Position numbers and translations under genes: made by a program | The notes under the pieces: model-generated | The model's database searches: none | Told to the model about the DNA's origin: nothing | Seen by the model: the letters and a program-made list of their open reading frames with translations, nothing else | In this document: piece by piece, positions 1 to 6,405 of the stretch | Layout: every line of letters starts with the position of its first letter | Numbering within the stretch: the first letter of the stretch is position 1 | Source: Galbibacter kalidii | GTDB lineage: Bacteria > Bacteroidota > Bacteroidia > Flavobacteriales > Flavobacteriaceae | Assembly: GCF_026241135.1 (NCBI RefSeq) | Contig: NZ_JAPFGA010000008.1 | Coordinates: forward strand, 1-64,000 | Length of the DNA stretch: 64,000 bases | Reading direction: 5' to 3'

Positions 1-181
1 AAGCTGTGATGAAATCCGTATATTTGGCCATGAGAGAGGCAACCAAAAAATGGTCCATGCCAGTTAGGAACTGGGGCATTATTTTAAATCAGTTCCTCAC
101 AATCTATGAAAAAAGGATCAGAATCTAATTAAGAATCCAACCCTCGATATTTTTACTTACACACTTTTTGGGATAGTGTCC
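1..181 (+). mobile_element. IS256-family insertion sequence, right end only
   Basis: The window opens inside an insertion sequence. A reading frame from base 3 to the stop at 126-128 encodes the C-terminus of an IS256-type (mutator-like) transposase. It is followed by a candidate terminal inverted repeat at 157-181, TTACACACTTTTTGGGATAG plus TGTCC, after which chromosomal sequence resumes. The left end lies outside the window, so the target duplication and the completeness of the element cannot be judged. The right end sits about 20 bp from the stop of the neighbouring acetyltransferase gene. Confidence 0.75.
3..128 (+). CDS. IS256-family transposase, C-terminal fragment (partial at window edge)
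   Basis: Forty-one residues are readable up to the TAA at 126-128. The stretch [17 protein letters not shown] matches the C-terminal signature of IS256-family DDE transposases (KKWTMPI/VRNWG..LNQF). The catalytic DDE residues would be upstream, outside the window. The frame is open from the window edge with no break, so nothing here shows the gene to be damaged. The identification rests on recognising this short tail; the candidate inverted repeat directly downstream supports it. Confidence 0.75.
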   Translation, partial: AVMKSVYLAMREATKKWSMPVRNWGIILNQFLTIYEKRIRI

Positions 182-199
182 TGACATATCCGGTATAAG

Positions 200-643
200 T
201 TACTTTTTTAACTCCATATGTAAAGTTGGGTAAGGTTTTCCGGAAGAATCTAATTCCGAACGATTTATTGTTTCAAACCCACAATGCTTGTAAAACCTAA
301 CAGCTTGTTCATTCTGTTCATTCACGTCAACTTTGGTTACGTTTAATTTGTCAATGGAATAATCCAATAGTGTTTTTCCTATTCTTTTTCCTCTGTATTC
401 AGGGTGAATAAACAACATTTCCAAATTTTGGTCAGCCACTCCAAGAAATCCAATTATTTTTCCCCTGTTATTTCTAATACATCTTAATTCAACAGCATCT
501 AAATAATTATTTAGGATTAGAGGTTTAAAGTATTGGATATCTTCTTCTTTTAAAAAGTGATGTGTCGCTCTAACTGAAGCTTCCCAAACATCGACTACTT
601 CTATGTATTCTGTCTTTTTTATATTGTCTATTTCGTGTCTCAT
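200..643 (-). CDS. GNAT family N-acetyltransferase
   Basis: A 147-residue protein of single GNAT-domain size. The acetyl-CoA pyrophosphate-binding motif is at residues 84-89 (RGKRIG), after a beta strand ending LFIHPEY. The C-terminal NEQAVRFYKHCGF (111-123) is the usual GNAT motif B. It should transfer an acetyl group to a small amine or a protein N-terminus in the cytoplasm; the substrate cannot be read from sequence. The gene starts 3 nt after the stop of the membrane-protein gene, so the two are probably co-transcribed. It is the last gene before the IS256 end, in a strip of unrelated small accessory genes. Confidence 0.85.
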   Translation of the reverse strand: MRHEIDNIKKTEYIEVVDVWEASVRATHHFLKEEDIQYFKPLILNNYLDAVELRCIRNNRGKIIGFLGVADQNLEMLFIHPEYRGKRIGKTLLDYSIDKLNVTKVDVNEQNEQAVRFYKHCGFETINRSELDSSGKPYPTLHMELKK

Positions 644-646
644 TTT

Positions 647-1168
647 TTAATTGCTGTTGGCAAACGTTTTTTCTTTTACTTGTCCGTTTATTATTCGTTT
701 TAAATCGTTTATTGAATTCTCTTTTTCTTTATTAAATCCAAAATGAACTAATCCAATTCCGAACGCTATCATTATTAATGGAAAAATTAATAATATAGGA
801 TTTGTATCTTGTTTAATAATTCCGACAATTCCCATAACAAAAGCAAATCCGATAAAAGTCAGCCAAAAAATCATAAAGACAATCGAAAAATTGTGAACTT
901 TTAAATCCGCTATAAGTATAGTTCTTTTAAAATCAGATTGAATTTGACCTTTAATTTGAGGCAAAAAAGAATTCCGCCCTTTACTTATCCTTTGTATTTT
1001 AAATTCGTCCCGTTCAAAAGTTCCTTCAAATAATTTGTTTTCTTTTTGGTTTTTAAATCCGAATGTAGGTCCTTTTTTTGGTCGAATATATTCGACCAAT
1101 ATTTTCCGAACTTCTTGTATCGATAGTTCAGTTTTTAATTCAATTTTTTCAGATGGTATTAGTTTCAT
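647..1168 (-). CDS. hypothetical protein with two membrane segments
   Basis: No family is recognised. The first 90 or so residues are soluble and basic. Two hydrophobic stretches follow at about residues 93-117 and 123-145, then a charged cytoplasmic-type tail. This gives a small inner-membrane protein with a globular N-terminal region. The stop codon lies within GCCAACAGCAATTAA, which resembles sequences at the ends of two other genes in this strip. The acetyltransferase starts 3 nt downstream. The ATG at 1166-1168 is the natural start. The product looks intact, but its role is unknown. Confidence 0.65.
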   Translation of the reverse strand: MKLIPSEKIELKTELSIQEVRKILVEYIRPKKGPTFGFKNQKENKLFEGTFERDEFKIQRISKGRNSFLPQIKGQIQSDFKRTILIADLKVHNFSIVFMIFWLTFIGFAFVMGIVGIIKQDTNPILLIFPLIMIAFGIGLVHFGFNKEKENSINDLKRIINGQVKEKTFANSN

Positions 1169-1293
1169 TCAAATGTGTGGCAACTCGTTATAAAAAACAC
1201 TAAAAATACATTTTAATCCCTCAATAGCTATCAGCAGGCAAGATTTCGGAGTAACATAACTTTTATGATCATTTTTCAGGTTTTGTTAATATT

Positions 1294-1725
1294 CTAATTA
1301 GGCTCCCATAGTTCAATCTTGTTGCCTTCTGTGTCCAGAATATGTACAAATTTTCCAATACCATCGTAAGTCGCAATGCTGTCAAGTATGGTTACTCCGT
1401 TTTCTTTGAGTTTGTTTACAAGTCCTTCAATATTCTGAACTCGGTAATTAATCATAAAATCTTTTTGGGACGGGGAAAAATATTCATCTCCTTTTTTGAA
1501 GGGTTTCCATTGAAGAGCGTTTATCTCGTCAGGTCTGTTAATGTTTCTGGATTCAAAACTTGACGAACCCCAATCATTAATTTCAATCCCTAAATTTTTG
1601 GTGTACCATTCTTTTGTTTTCTGCGGATGGTCAGAATAAAAGAAAATACCACCAATTCCTGTCACCTTTGGTGTTGTATCAATAGGAAATGTTGAGTTGT
1701 CTGTTTGATTTTTTTGGTCTTCCAT
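1294..1725 (-). CDS. VOC (glyoxalase/bleomycin-resistance fold) family protein
   Basis: A 143-residue single-subunit VOC protein. The N-terminal half has the beta-alpha-beta pattern VTGIGGIFFYSDHPQKTKEW and the C-terminal half ends GKFVHILDTEGNKIELWEPN, the typical last two strands with the metal-binding Glu in IELWEP. Members are metal-dependent dioxygenases, isomerases, glutathione transferases or antibiotic-binding proteins; dimer and substrate are not predictable. The gene stands alone, with more than 120 bp on each side, among cassette-like accessory genes. No signal peptide is seen, so it should be cytoplasmic. Confidence 0.85.
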   Translation of the reverse strand: MEDQKNQTDNSTFPIDTTPKVTGIGGIFFYSDHPQKTKEWYTKNLGIEINDWGSSSFESRNINRPDEINALQWKPFKKGDEYFSPSQKDFMINYRVQNIEGLVNKLKENGVTILDSIATYDGIGKFVHILDTEGNKIELWEPN

Positions 1726-1951
1726 ATTGTTTGTTTTTTAGTTGTTGAATCACAATTTGCAAGAAGTGTAACAAGCGAAATTATTGTCAATAATCTTTTT
1801 ATCCTGTTCTATTTTCTGTACATATATGCTTGCACTGTCGTTTTGTCAAGGTTACTACTAATGTTTATCTACATGAGTAGTGTGGGGGGCACACGCTATA
1901 ATTTTTAAATTGTTTAGTTTGCATATTTATTTTAGCATTTGTTAGCAACAT

Positions 1952-2449
1952 TTACTTCCCTCCATATTTTTCAGGTAATTCCACACCATTGGATTCTGAA
2001 GTCCATAAAAGACTAACTATCCACCAACGGCCATTATAGTAGGCTAACTGATAGCTATTAATGCCTTTATTTTCAACACCCTCAGAGTCCTTCGCATAAA
2101 AACTCTGGAATACTTGTGCTATTCCGTTATATTCATCAATAACCTTGTGAATTTCTTTTTCAAGGAATCCCTGTTCATAGTATGGATCTTTCAAGAGGCT
2201 GAGGAACTCATCGAGTGACACAGTTTCTGCAAACGAAGAATCATTATGTAAAACAGTGAGTTGTGCAGAGGGATGAAATAAGTTTCTAACCGCTGAGGTA
2301 TCTATTTTTTTACCTTCTTCTATCGTTATTTGATCAAGGAGGCCATTCACTATTCCATCAATAGATGCAACAGCAGTGTCTTCCTTATCTTGTGCCAAAG
2401 AACTTAAAGGAATAATGGTCAAGCATATTATATAAAGTAAGTATTTCAT
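1952..2449 (-). CDS. secreted NTF2-like (SnoaL-type) hypothetical protein
   Basis: The ATG at 2447-2449 is chosen because MKYLLYIICLTIIPLSSLAQ is then a clean signal peptide; an upstream in-frame ATG would add 20 polar residues before it. The mature region of about 145 residues has the alpha-beta pattern of NTF2-like proteins: helices around VNGLLDQITIEEGKKIDTSA, then strands ending SYQLAYYNGRWWIVSLLW. Flavobacterial proteins of this type are secreted or periplasmic and mostly unassigned. TTGCTAACAAAT directly follows the stop, a motif shared with neighbouring genes. An attC-like hairpin lies upstream at 2468-2534. Confidence 0.65.
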   Translation of the reverse strand: MKYLLYIICLTIIPLSSLAQDKEDTAVASIDGIVNGLLDQITIEEGKKIDTSAVRNLFHPSAQLTVLHNDSSFAETVSLDEFLSLLKDPYYEQGFLEKEIHKVIDEYNGIAQVFQSFYAKDSEGVENKGINSYQLAYYNGRWWIVSLLWTSESNGVELPEKYGGK

Positions 2450-2467
2450 AAAATGATAGTTATTGTT

Positions 2468-2534
2468 GTTAACGTTCCGGCTAAAAAGAGTTACTGTCCC
2501 GTAGGGCAACTATGATTTTTTAACTATTGTTAGC
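2468..2534 (-). repeat. attC-like imperfect hairpin between two accessory genes
   Basis: Read on the minus strand, the 67-bp segment starts GCTAAC (which overlaps the end of the 299-aa gene) and ends GTTAAC. In between are paired blocks: A-run with T-run, AGTT with AACT, and CCC with GGG around a TAC loop. Near-complementary ends of the form RYYYAAC/GTTRRRY around an imperfect stem are the defining layout of integron attC sites, and the length is in their range. This is a structural resemblance only; no integrase is in the window. Confidence 0.35.
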
Positions 2535-3419
2535 TGTATCTTTAATTTTTTTAATCGATTCCATTCCTTTCAAGTCATTGATAGTTTCAAACGCCTCGTA
2601 TAAAAGTTCAATTAGTTCTTTATTCAATTTATTTTGATGCTTCTTTATTTCCTCTCTAAAATCCCAAGAGAAAATATATCGCCCAAGGCCAATTCTCGTA
2701 ACTAGGTCTTTGTCTGAAATTAGGAAAGCATCTATAATTTCTTGAAGTTCGTATTCATTAAGAATCTTTTGAGAAATTGACTCATATATTGGATATGCGT
2801 TCCATAGATCTTTGCTAGTACCGAATGACCGAAGTAAAGCAACAATTAAAGAGTTTTTATCTGCATATTCCTTTTTCAAGTCATTAATTAAAAGAGGAAA
2901 GTAGCTATTATCAAAATCATTGATTTCATTCCAATAATTAGAAAAACTTTTTGGAGAATTCATTAGCCAATTATTTGATTCCTCCTTAGATTTTCTTGCT
3001 CGTTCATAATCCAACTTTTTTTCTTCCAGAGGTTCTTTTAGTCCTAAATCATACAAAAATTGAAGAAGTTCATCAGCATATTTTAGATCTGCATCTCCTG
3101 TCCATTGATTGCACCTGATAGAAATACCATGATGAAACCCAATTGCTGATTGTGGTTCTTCATCATTCAATAGCTCAATTGCATAGTCGCCTAGGCACAT
3201 GCAACGAAAGTCTTTTTTGGGTTCTTCTATTGCTATTAAATTTTTAAATTCTTGAATCTTTGATGGTTTATCAATTCTCAAGACTATATTATCGGATATT
3301 GCCTTGTTATTATGTACTCCGTCACTTTTAATCTGGATACTATCAATATCCTTGAATAAATCATTTAGTGAATCATTCGTTGCTCTACTTTTTCTATTCA
3401 TTGATTTTAAAATCTTCAT
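2520..3419 (-). CDS. hypothetical protein, 299 aa
   Basis: No family is recognised. The protein is soluble, charged and mostly helical in its second half. Residues of about 30-125 look like a mixed alpha-beta region with a Cys-rich turn (DFRCMCLGDYAIELL), and the rest looks like helical repeats (SFSNYWNEINDFDNS, YELQEIIDAFLISDKDLVTRIG). An internal ATG at residue 7 (MNRKS) is an alternative start. The stop codon lies inside GCTAACAATAGTTAA, the left end of an attC-like hairpin. Its base composition is like the other accessory genes. The function is unknown; stand-alone proteins of this style in such strips are often immunity or stress proteins, but nothing here proves that. Confidence 0.6.
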   Translation of the reverse strand: MKILKSMNRKSRATNDSLNDLFKDIDSIQIKSDGVHNNKAISDNIVLRIDKPSKIQEFKNLIAIEEPKKDFRCMCLGDYAIELLNDEEPQSAIGFHHGISIRCNQWTGDADLKYADELLQFLYDLGLKEPLEEKKLDYERARKSKEESNNWLMNSPKSFSNYWNEINDFDNSYFPLLINDLKKEYADKNSLIVALLRSFGTSKDLWNAYPIYESISQKILNEYELQEIIDAFLISDKDLVTRIGLGRYIFSWDFREEIKKHQNKLNKELIELLYEAFETINDLKGMESIKKIKDTANNS

Positions 3420-3645
3420 GTTTTCAATTACAGCTAACAGCAGTCTGTCTCATAACTAATTTTGCCATTCTGAAGACTCTCTTATTCGAAAATCCTCAAA
3501 GACACCTCTCCGAATACAAAACTCAAAAAAAGAGGAGTTTTGGGACAGTCTGACGGTTTTGGCTATGGTTTCGTTGCGGAAAATATCCACAGGACTTTTC
3601 CTGCCGTAACACCGAAGATAGCAAAAATGTGGGGATTTTCCGGTC

Positions 3646-3945
3646 AGGATACGTCCTATAACGTATCCAGATACGTTCACCAACGTATCTAGATAGGTTC
3701 ATAACCCCGCCGGATACGTCTACTAACGTATCTGGATACGTTCATAACCTCGTCAGATACGTCTACTAACGTATCTGTACACGTTCTTAACCCCGTCGGA
3801 TACGTCCACCAACGTATCTGGAGACGTTCTTTACCGCATCAGATACGTCTGGTAACGTATCTGGATAGGTTTCAAACCCCGATGGATACGTGCAATAATG
3901 CTCCGGATAGGTTCATAAGCCCGAAAAATACGTCTGTTGACGTTG
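3646..3945. repeat. 43-bp tandem repeat array made of hairpin-forming 21/22-bp half-units
   Basis: About 14 copies of GATACGT or a one- to two-base variant begin at 3648, 3670, 3692, 3713, 3735, 3756, 3778, 3799, 3821, 3842, 3864, 3885, 3906 and 3927, so the spacing mostly alternates 22 and 21. Two half-unit types alternate. One is GATACGTCTACTAACGTATC, a 7-bp perfect stem with a 6-nt loop; the other is GATACGTTCATAACCCCGTC. Together they give a 43-bp period. There are no unique spacers. The array fills most of the gene-free stretch 3420-4017. Its left flank also holds an imperfect inverted repeat (CAGTCTGTCTC / GGGACAGTCTG, about 3440-3551). No gene is supported here. Confidence 0.9.
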
Positions 3946-4017
3946 TAGCCTTACCCAAGCTAGCGTGAGCGCTGTACTTGTACTCCAATCAACCAGCAAC
4001 CAACAACCAGCAACCAA

Positions 4018-4965
4018 CTATCTAACATTAAATTCAAAAACACTTTCGTTTTTATAGGTTTCCCCTTTTTTCAGTACAGCTGAAGGAAAATCTGAATGGT
4101 TGGGTGCATCGGGAAAGTTTTGCGTTTCAAAACAAATGGCGGGATAGTCCGCTAGGGGATTGTTCTGTACTTTGGTTTCATCCAATTGTGGTGGCGTATA
4201 AACGACTACACCGGGCTGATTGGTGTTCATGCGCATTTCAATACCTGTTTTTTCAGAATACAATCGGGCAAAAGAATTTTCCTTAGTCAACTGATAACAA
4301 TCATCTATGCCGTTGAACTCGTTATGACTGCCTACTTTTCGCTCTTCCCTAAAATCAAAATAGGTGTTTTCAAGGGGAATGAAATTCCCTGTAGAAACAG
4401 CATATTCACTTTTTTCCAGAATGTTTTCAGCCGAAATGTATAATTCGTGCTCCAAAATACTCCCTGCTCCGTTGAGGTTGTAGTAGTTGTGATTGGTCAG
4501 GTTCACAATGGTATCCCGGTCAGATTCGGCTTGATAGGTGATCACGAGTTGATTACCTTTCAACCGATAGGTAACAGAAGCTTTCATGGTTCCGGGATAA
4601 CCTTCTTCCATGTCTTCACTCAAATAGGAAAACGTAATAGATTCTCCTTCTTTGATGTTTTCTACTTCCCATGTTTTAAAAGAAAAACCTTCTTTTCCGC
4701 CGTGCAAATGGGCACCATCTTTATTGTAAATAGGGTAGTGGGTGTCGTTCAGTCGGAATCCTTTTCCGTTTATCCGTCCGGCACACCTTCCTACAGAGGC
4801 TCCCATATAAGGCGCGTTATGAACATAGTCCTGAAGATTTTCATATCCCATAACAACATTAACGTCATTTCCGTTTTTGTCTTTTGTGATCAATTGGTGG
4901 ACAGTGGCTCCATAATCTAGGGTGACGAGTTTTAAAAATTGGTTTTCTATGGAATATTTCTTCAT
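4018..4965 (-). CDS. galM: aldose 1-epimerase (mutarotase)
   Basis: Interconverts the alpha and beta anomers of aldoses such as galactose and glucose. The start at 4963-4965 (MKKYSIENQF) is preferred to an ATG 51 nt upstream because the family begins with this strand. Motifs seen: GRCAGRINGKGF (conserved Arg), TNHNYYNLNG (catalytic His) and CFETQNFPDAPN (catalytic Glu). At 315 residues it is close to the usual length. There is no signal peptide, so it acts in the cytoplasm. It is a lone gene: the 43-bp repeat array lies downstream and a palindromic element lies just upstream of its start. No galactose genes are adjacent. Confidence 0.92.
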   Translation of the reverse strand: MKKYSIENQFLKLVTLDYGATVHQLITKDKNGNDVNVVMGYENLQDYVHNAPYMGASVGRCAGRINGKGFRLNDTHYPIYNKDGAHLHGGKEGFSFKTWEVENIKEGESITFSYLSEDMEEGYPGTMKASVTYRLKGNQLVITYQAESDRDTIVNLTNHNYYNLNGAGSILEHELYISAENILEKSEYAVSTGNFIPLENTYFDFREERKVGSHNEFNGIDDCYQLTKENSFARLYSEKTGIEMRMNTNQPGVVVYTPPQLDETKVQNNPLADYPAICFETQNFPDAPNHSDFPSAVLKKGETYKNESVFEFNVR

Positions 4966-5033
4966 TTCTATGGTAATTTTTGAATATCTAAATTGTAATT
5001 TTAAAACTCCCCACATGCTTGTATTGAAGCTTT

Positions 5034-5104
5034 CTATTTACTTCTTCCGCCTTAGGCGGATCAGAACTGCTATTTTTCGGCAGTTCTGGGTGAGGTAAAA
5101 TAAA
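5034..5104. repeat. ~70-bp palindromic element, copy 1 (also at 13639-13708)
   Basis: This segment and 13639-13708 share a core: CTTAGGCGGATCAGAACTG, a short T-rich loop, GGCAGTTCTGGGTGAGG, then TAAAATAAAA. Inside are two hairpins: the CCGCCTTAGGCGG palindrome and CAGAACTG/CAGTTCTG. In this copy the left terminal arm is degenerate (TATTTACTTC). It sits upstream of galM in the 320-bp gap before the sigma-factor gene. The gap otherwise holds A/T-rich sequence and the ECF promoter at 5215-5242. Confidence 0.75.
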
Positions 5105-5214
5105 AAATTTCACTATGGACCTTGTTTTGAGGGTAAATTTCAAGAAATTTTTTATTCAAATAAAACACAAAAAGTCCGCAATCGCAACGGATAAAAAGAA
5201 AAAAGGAGAAAAAT

Positions 5215-5242
5215 GCAACGTTGTATTTTTTGTATCGTCTTT
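5215..5242 (+). promoter_or_regulatory. ECF-type promoter, probably autoregulatory, of the sigma/anti-sigma operon
   Basis: TGCAACGTT (5214-5222) and CGTCTTT (5236-5242) stand 16 nt apart when measured from the end of GCAAC to CGTC. This is the -35 AAC / -10 CGTC layout and spacing typical of ECF sigma-factor target promoters. It is about 45 bp upstream of the sigma gene start. The housekeeping TAnnTTTG box of Bacteroidota is not evident here, so the operon is likely driven at least partly by its own sigma factor. Confidence 0.6.
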
Positions 5243-5285
5243 ATAAGAGAATAGTAATACCAACTTTAAAAAGGAACAAGCCGGC

Positions 5286-5831
5286 ATGCTTCAGATTGAT
5301 CTGATCGAGAAATGCAAGAAAAACGACCGTAAGGCGCAAATGCGACTATACGATCAGTACTGTGATGGAATGTTTTGTGTGGCGATGCGTTTTTTAAAAA
5401 ATACCGATGACGCACAAGACGCAGTGCAGGAAGCTTTTATCAAAGCCTTTCAGAAGATCCATCAATTTAAAGCAGAAGTTACTTTTGGAGCTTGGTTAAA
5501 ACGAATTGTAGTCAACAAGAGCATTGATTTTTTAAAATCGAAACGAGAGTACCTCATTTCATTGGATGAAAGCTATATGCAAATTGCCGATGATGAGGAC
5601 GATTGGACAGTAGAAGAAAACATCAGTGTTGACATGGTGAAAAAAGCGATCGACAAACTTCCGGACAAATACAAATATGTGGTCATGTTGTATTTGATCG
5701 AAGGCTATGACCACGAGGAGATCTCGGAAATATTGAAGATTGCACAAACCACCTCCAGAACGCAGTTGATGCGTGGCAAACAGCGGTTAAGGGAACTTTT
5801 AAAATATCAGTATGATGGCACAGGACATTAG
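5286..5831 (+). CDS. ECF-subfamily RNA polymerase sigma factor
   Basis: A 181-residue sigma-70 family protein with only regions 2 and 4. Region 2 spans about residues 20-90 (DQYCDGMFCVAMRFLKNTDD, AQDAVQEAFIKAF, FGAWLKRIVVNKSIDFL). Region 4 spans about 120-175 (LPDKYKYVVMLYLIEGYDHE and the helix-turn-helix EISEILKIAQTTSRTQLMRG). It directs RNA polymerase to CGTC-type promoters, probably including the one just upstream. The last 20 bp overlap the next gene, which encodes a membrane protein with anti-sigma layout, so translation is probably coupled. The inducing signal is unknown. Confidence 0.93.
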   Translation: MLQIDLIEKCKKNDRKAQMRLYDQYCDGMFCVAMRFLKNTDDAQDAVQEAFIKAFQKIHQFKAEVTFGAWLKRIVVNKSIDFLKSKREYLISLDESYMQIADDEDDWTVEENISVDMVKKAIDKLPDKYKYVVMLYLIEGYDHEEISEILKIAQTTSRTQLMRGKQRLRELLKYQYDGTGH

Positions 5832-6405
5832 GGATTTATTAAAAGAAGATAAGGCAACGGAAAATTTAAAAATGCCAAAAGGGCACAAGGAGCGTTTTGC
5901 CCGGCTTTTGGATGAAGAATTGCCAAAAAGCAAGAAAAACAACCTGAATATCTTTTTTAAGATAGCCGCTTCGGTGGTGGTATTGCTTGCTGTGGGCGTT
6001 GCCGTTTATCAGTTTACTAAGCAAGATATTGTGACTCCAGAAGTAGTGGAGGTGGATAAAAATACTCCCAATTCAGCTGAACAGATCACATTGGGGGCTA
6101 TTTCCCCGGATCTGAAAAAGGTAGAAGATTATTATGTGGCTAATATCAATTTAGAGTTGGCTGATCTTGATTTTACCGATGAGAATAAGGAATTACTGGA
6201 AGGTTATATGAGCCGACTGGGGGAGTTGAATGATGAATACAAAGTGCTCACTGAAGAGCTGAACGAAGTGGGGCCTAATGAACAGACCATCAATGCGTTG
6301 ATCAATAATTTACAGTTGCGTTTACAATTACTATATCGATTAAAAGAAAAAATAAAAGAACTTAAAAAGTCAAATAATGAAAAATTTACAACACAAAAAG
6401 TTTAA
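5812..6405 (+). CDS. putative anti-sigma factor, single-pass membrane protein
   Basis: 197 residues. The N-terminal 40 are cytoplasmic and charged (RDLLKEDKATENLKMPKGHK, RFARLLDEELP). One transmembrane helix follows at about 47-68 (FKIAASVVVLLAVGVAVYQF), then a periplasmic helical region rich in Glu and Leu that is likely a coiled coil (LEGYMSRLGELNDEYKVLTE, LQLRLQLLYRLKEKIKELKK). This is the topology of an ECF anti-sigma factor, but no classic zinc-binding HxxxCxxC motif is visible. The gene overlaps the sigma gene by 20 bp and the next gene by 29 bp. A second in-frame ATG directly follows the first. The anti-sigma role is inferred from position and topology. Confidence 0.8.
   Translation: MMAQDIRDLLKEDKATENLKMPKGHKERFARLLDEELPKSKKNNLNIFFKIAASVVVLLAVGVAVYQFTKQDIVTPEVVEVDKNTPNSAEQITLGAISPDLKKVEDYYVANINLELADLDFTDENKELLEGYMSRLGELNDEYKVLTEELNEVGPNEQTINALINNLQLRLQLLYRLKEKIKELKKSNNEKFTTQKV

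Noticed and set aside
1705-1908. 67-aa hydrophobic plus-strand frame between VOC and NTF2-like genes
   Set aside because: It overlaps the VOC start, has no recognisable feature beyond hydrophobicity, and the region is A/T-rich spacer.
3456-3683. 75-aa minus-strand reading frame entering the repeat array
   Set aside because: It has no family resemblance, no ribosome-binding context, and its start lies inside the tandem repeats.
3646-3945. CRISPR array
   Set aside because: Units follow each other directly, with no unique spacers of constant length, and no cas genes are present.
4447-4920. 157-aa plus-strand frame inside galM
   Set aside because: It lies wholly opposite a well-supported galM and shows no domain.
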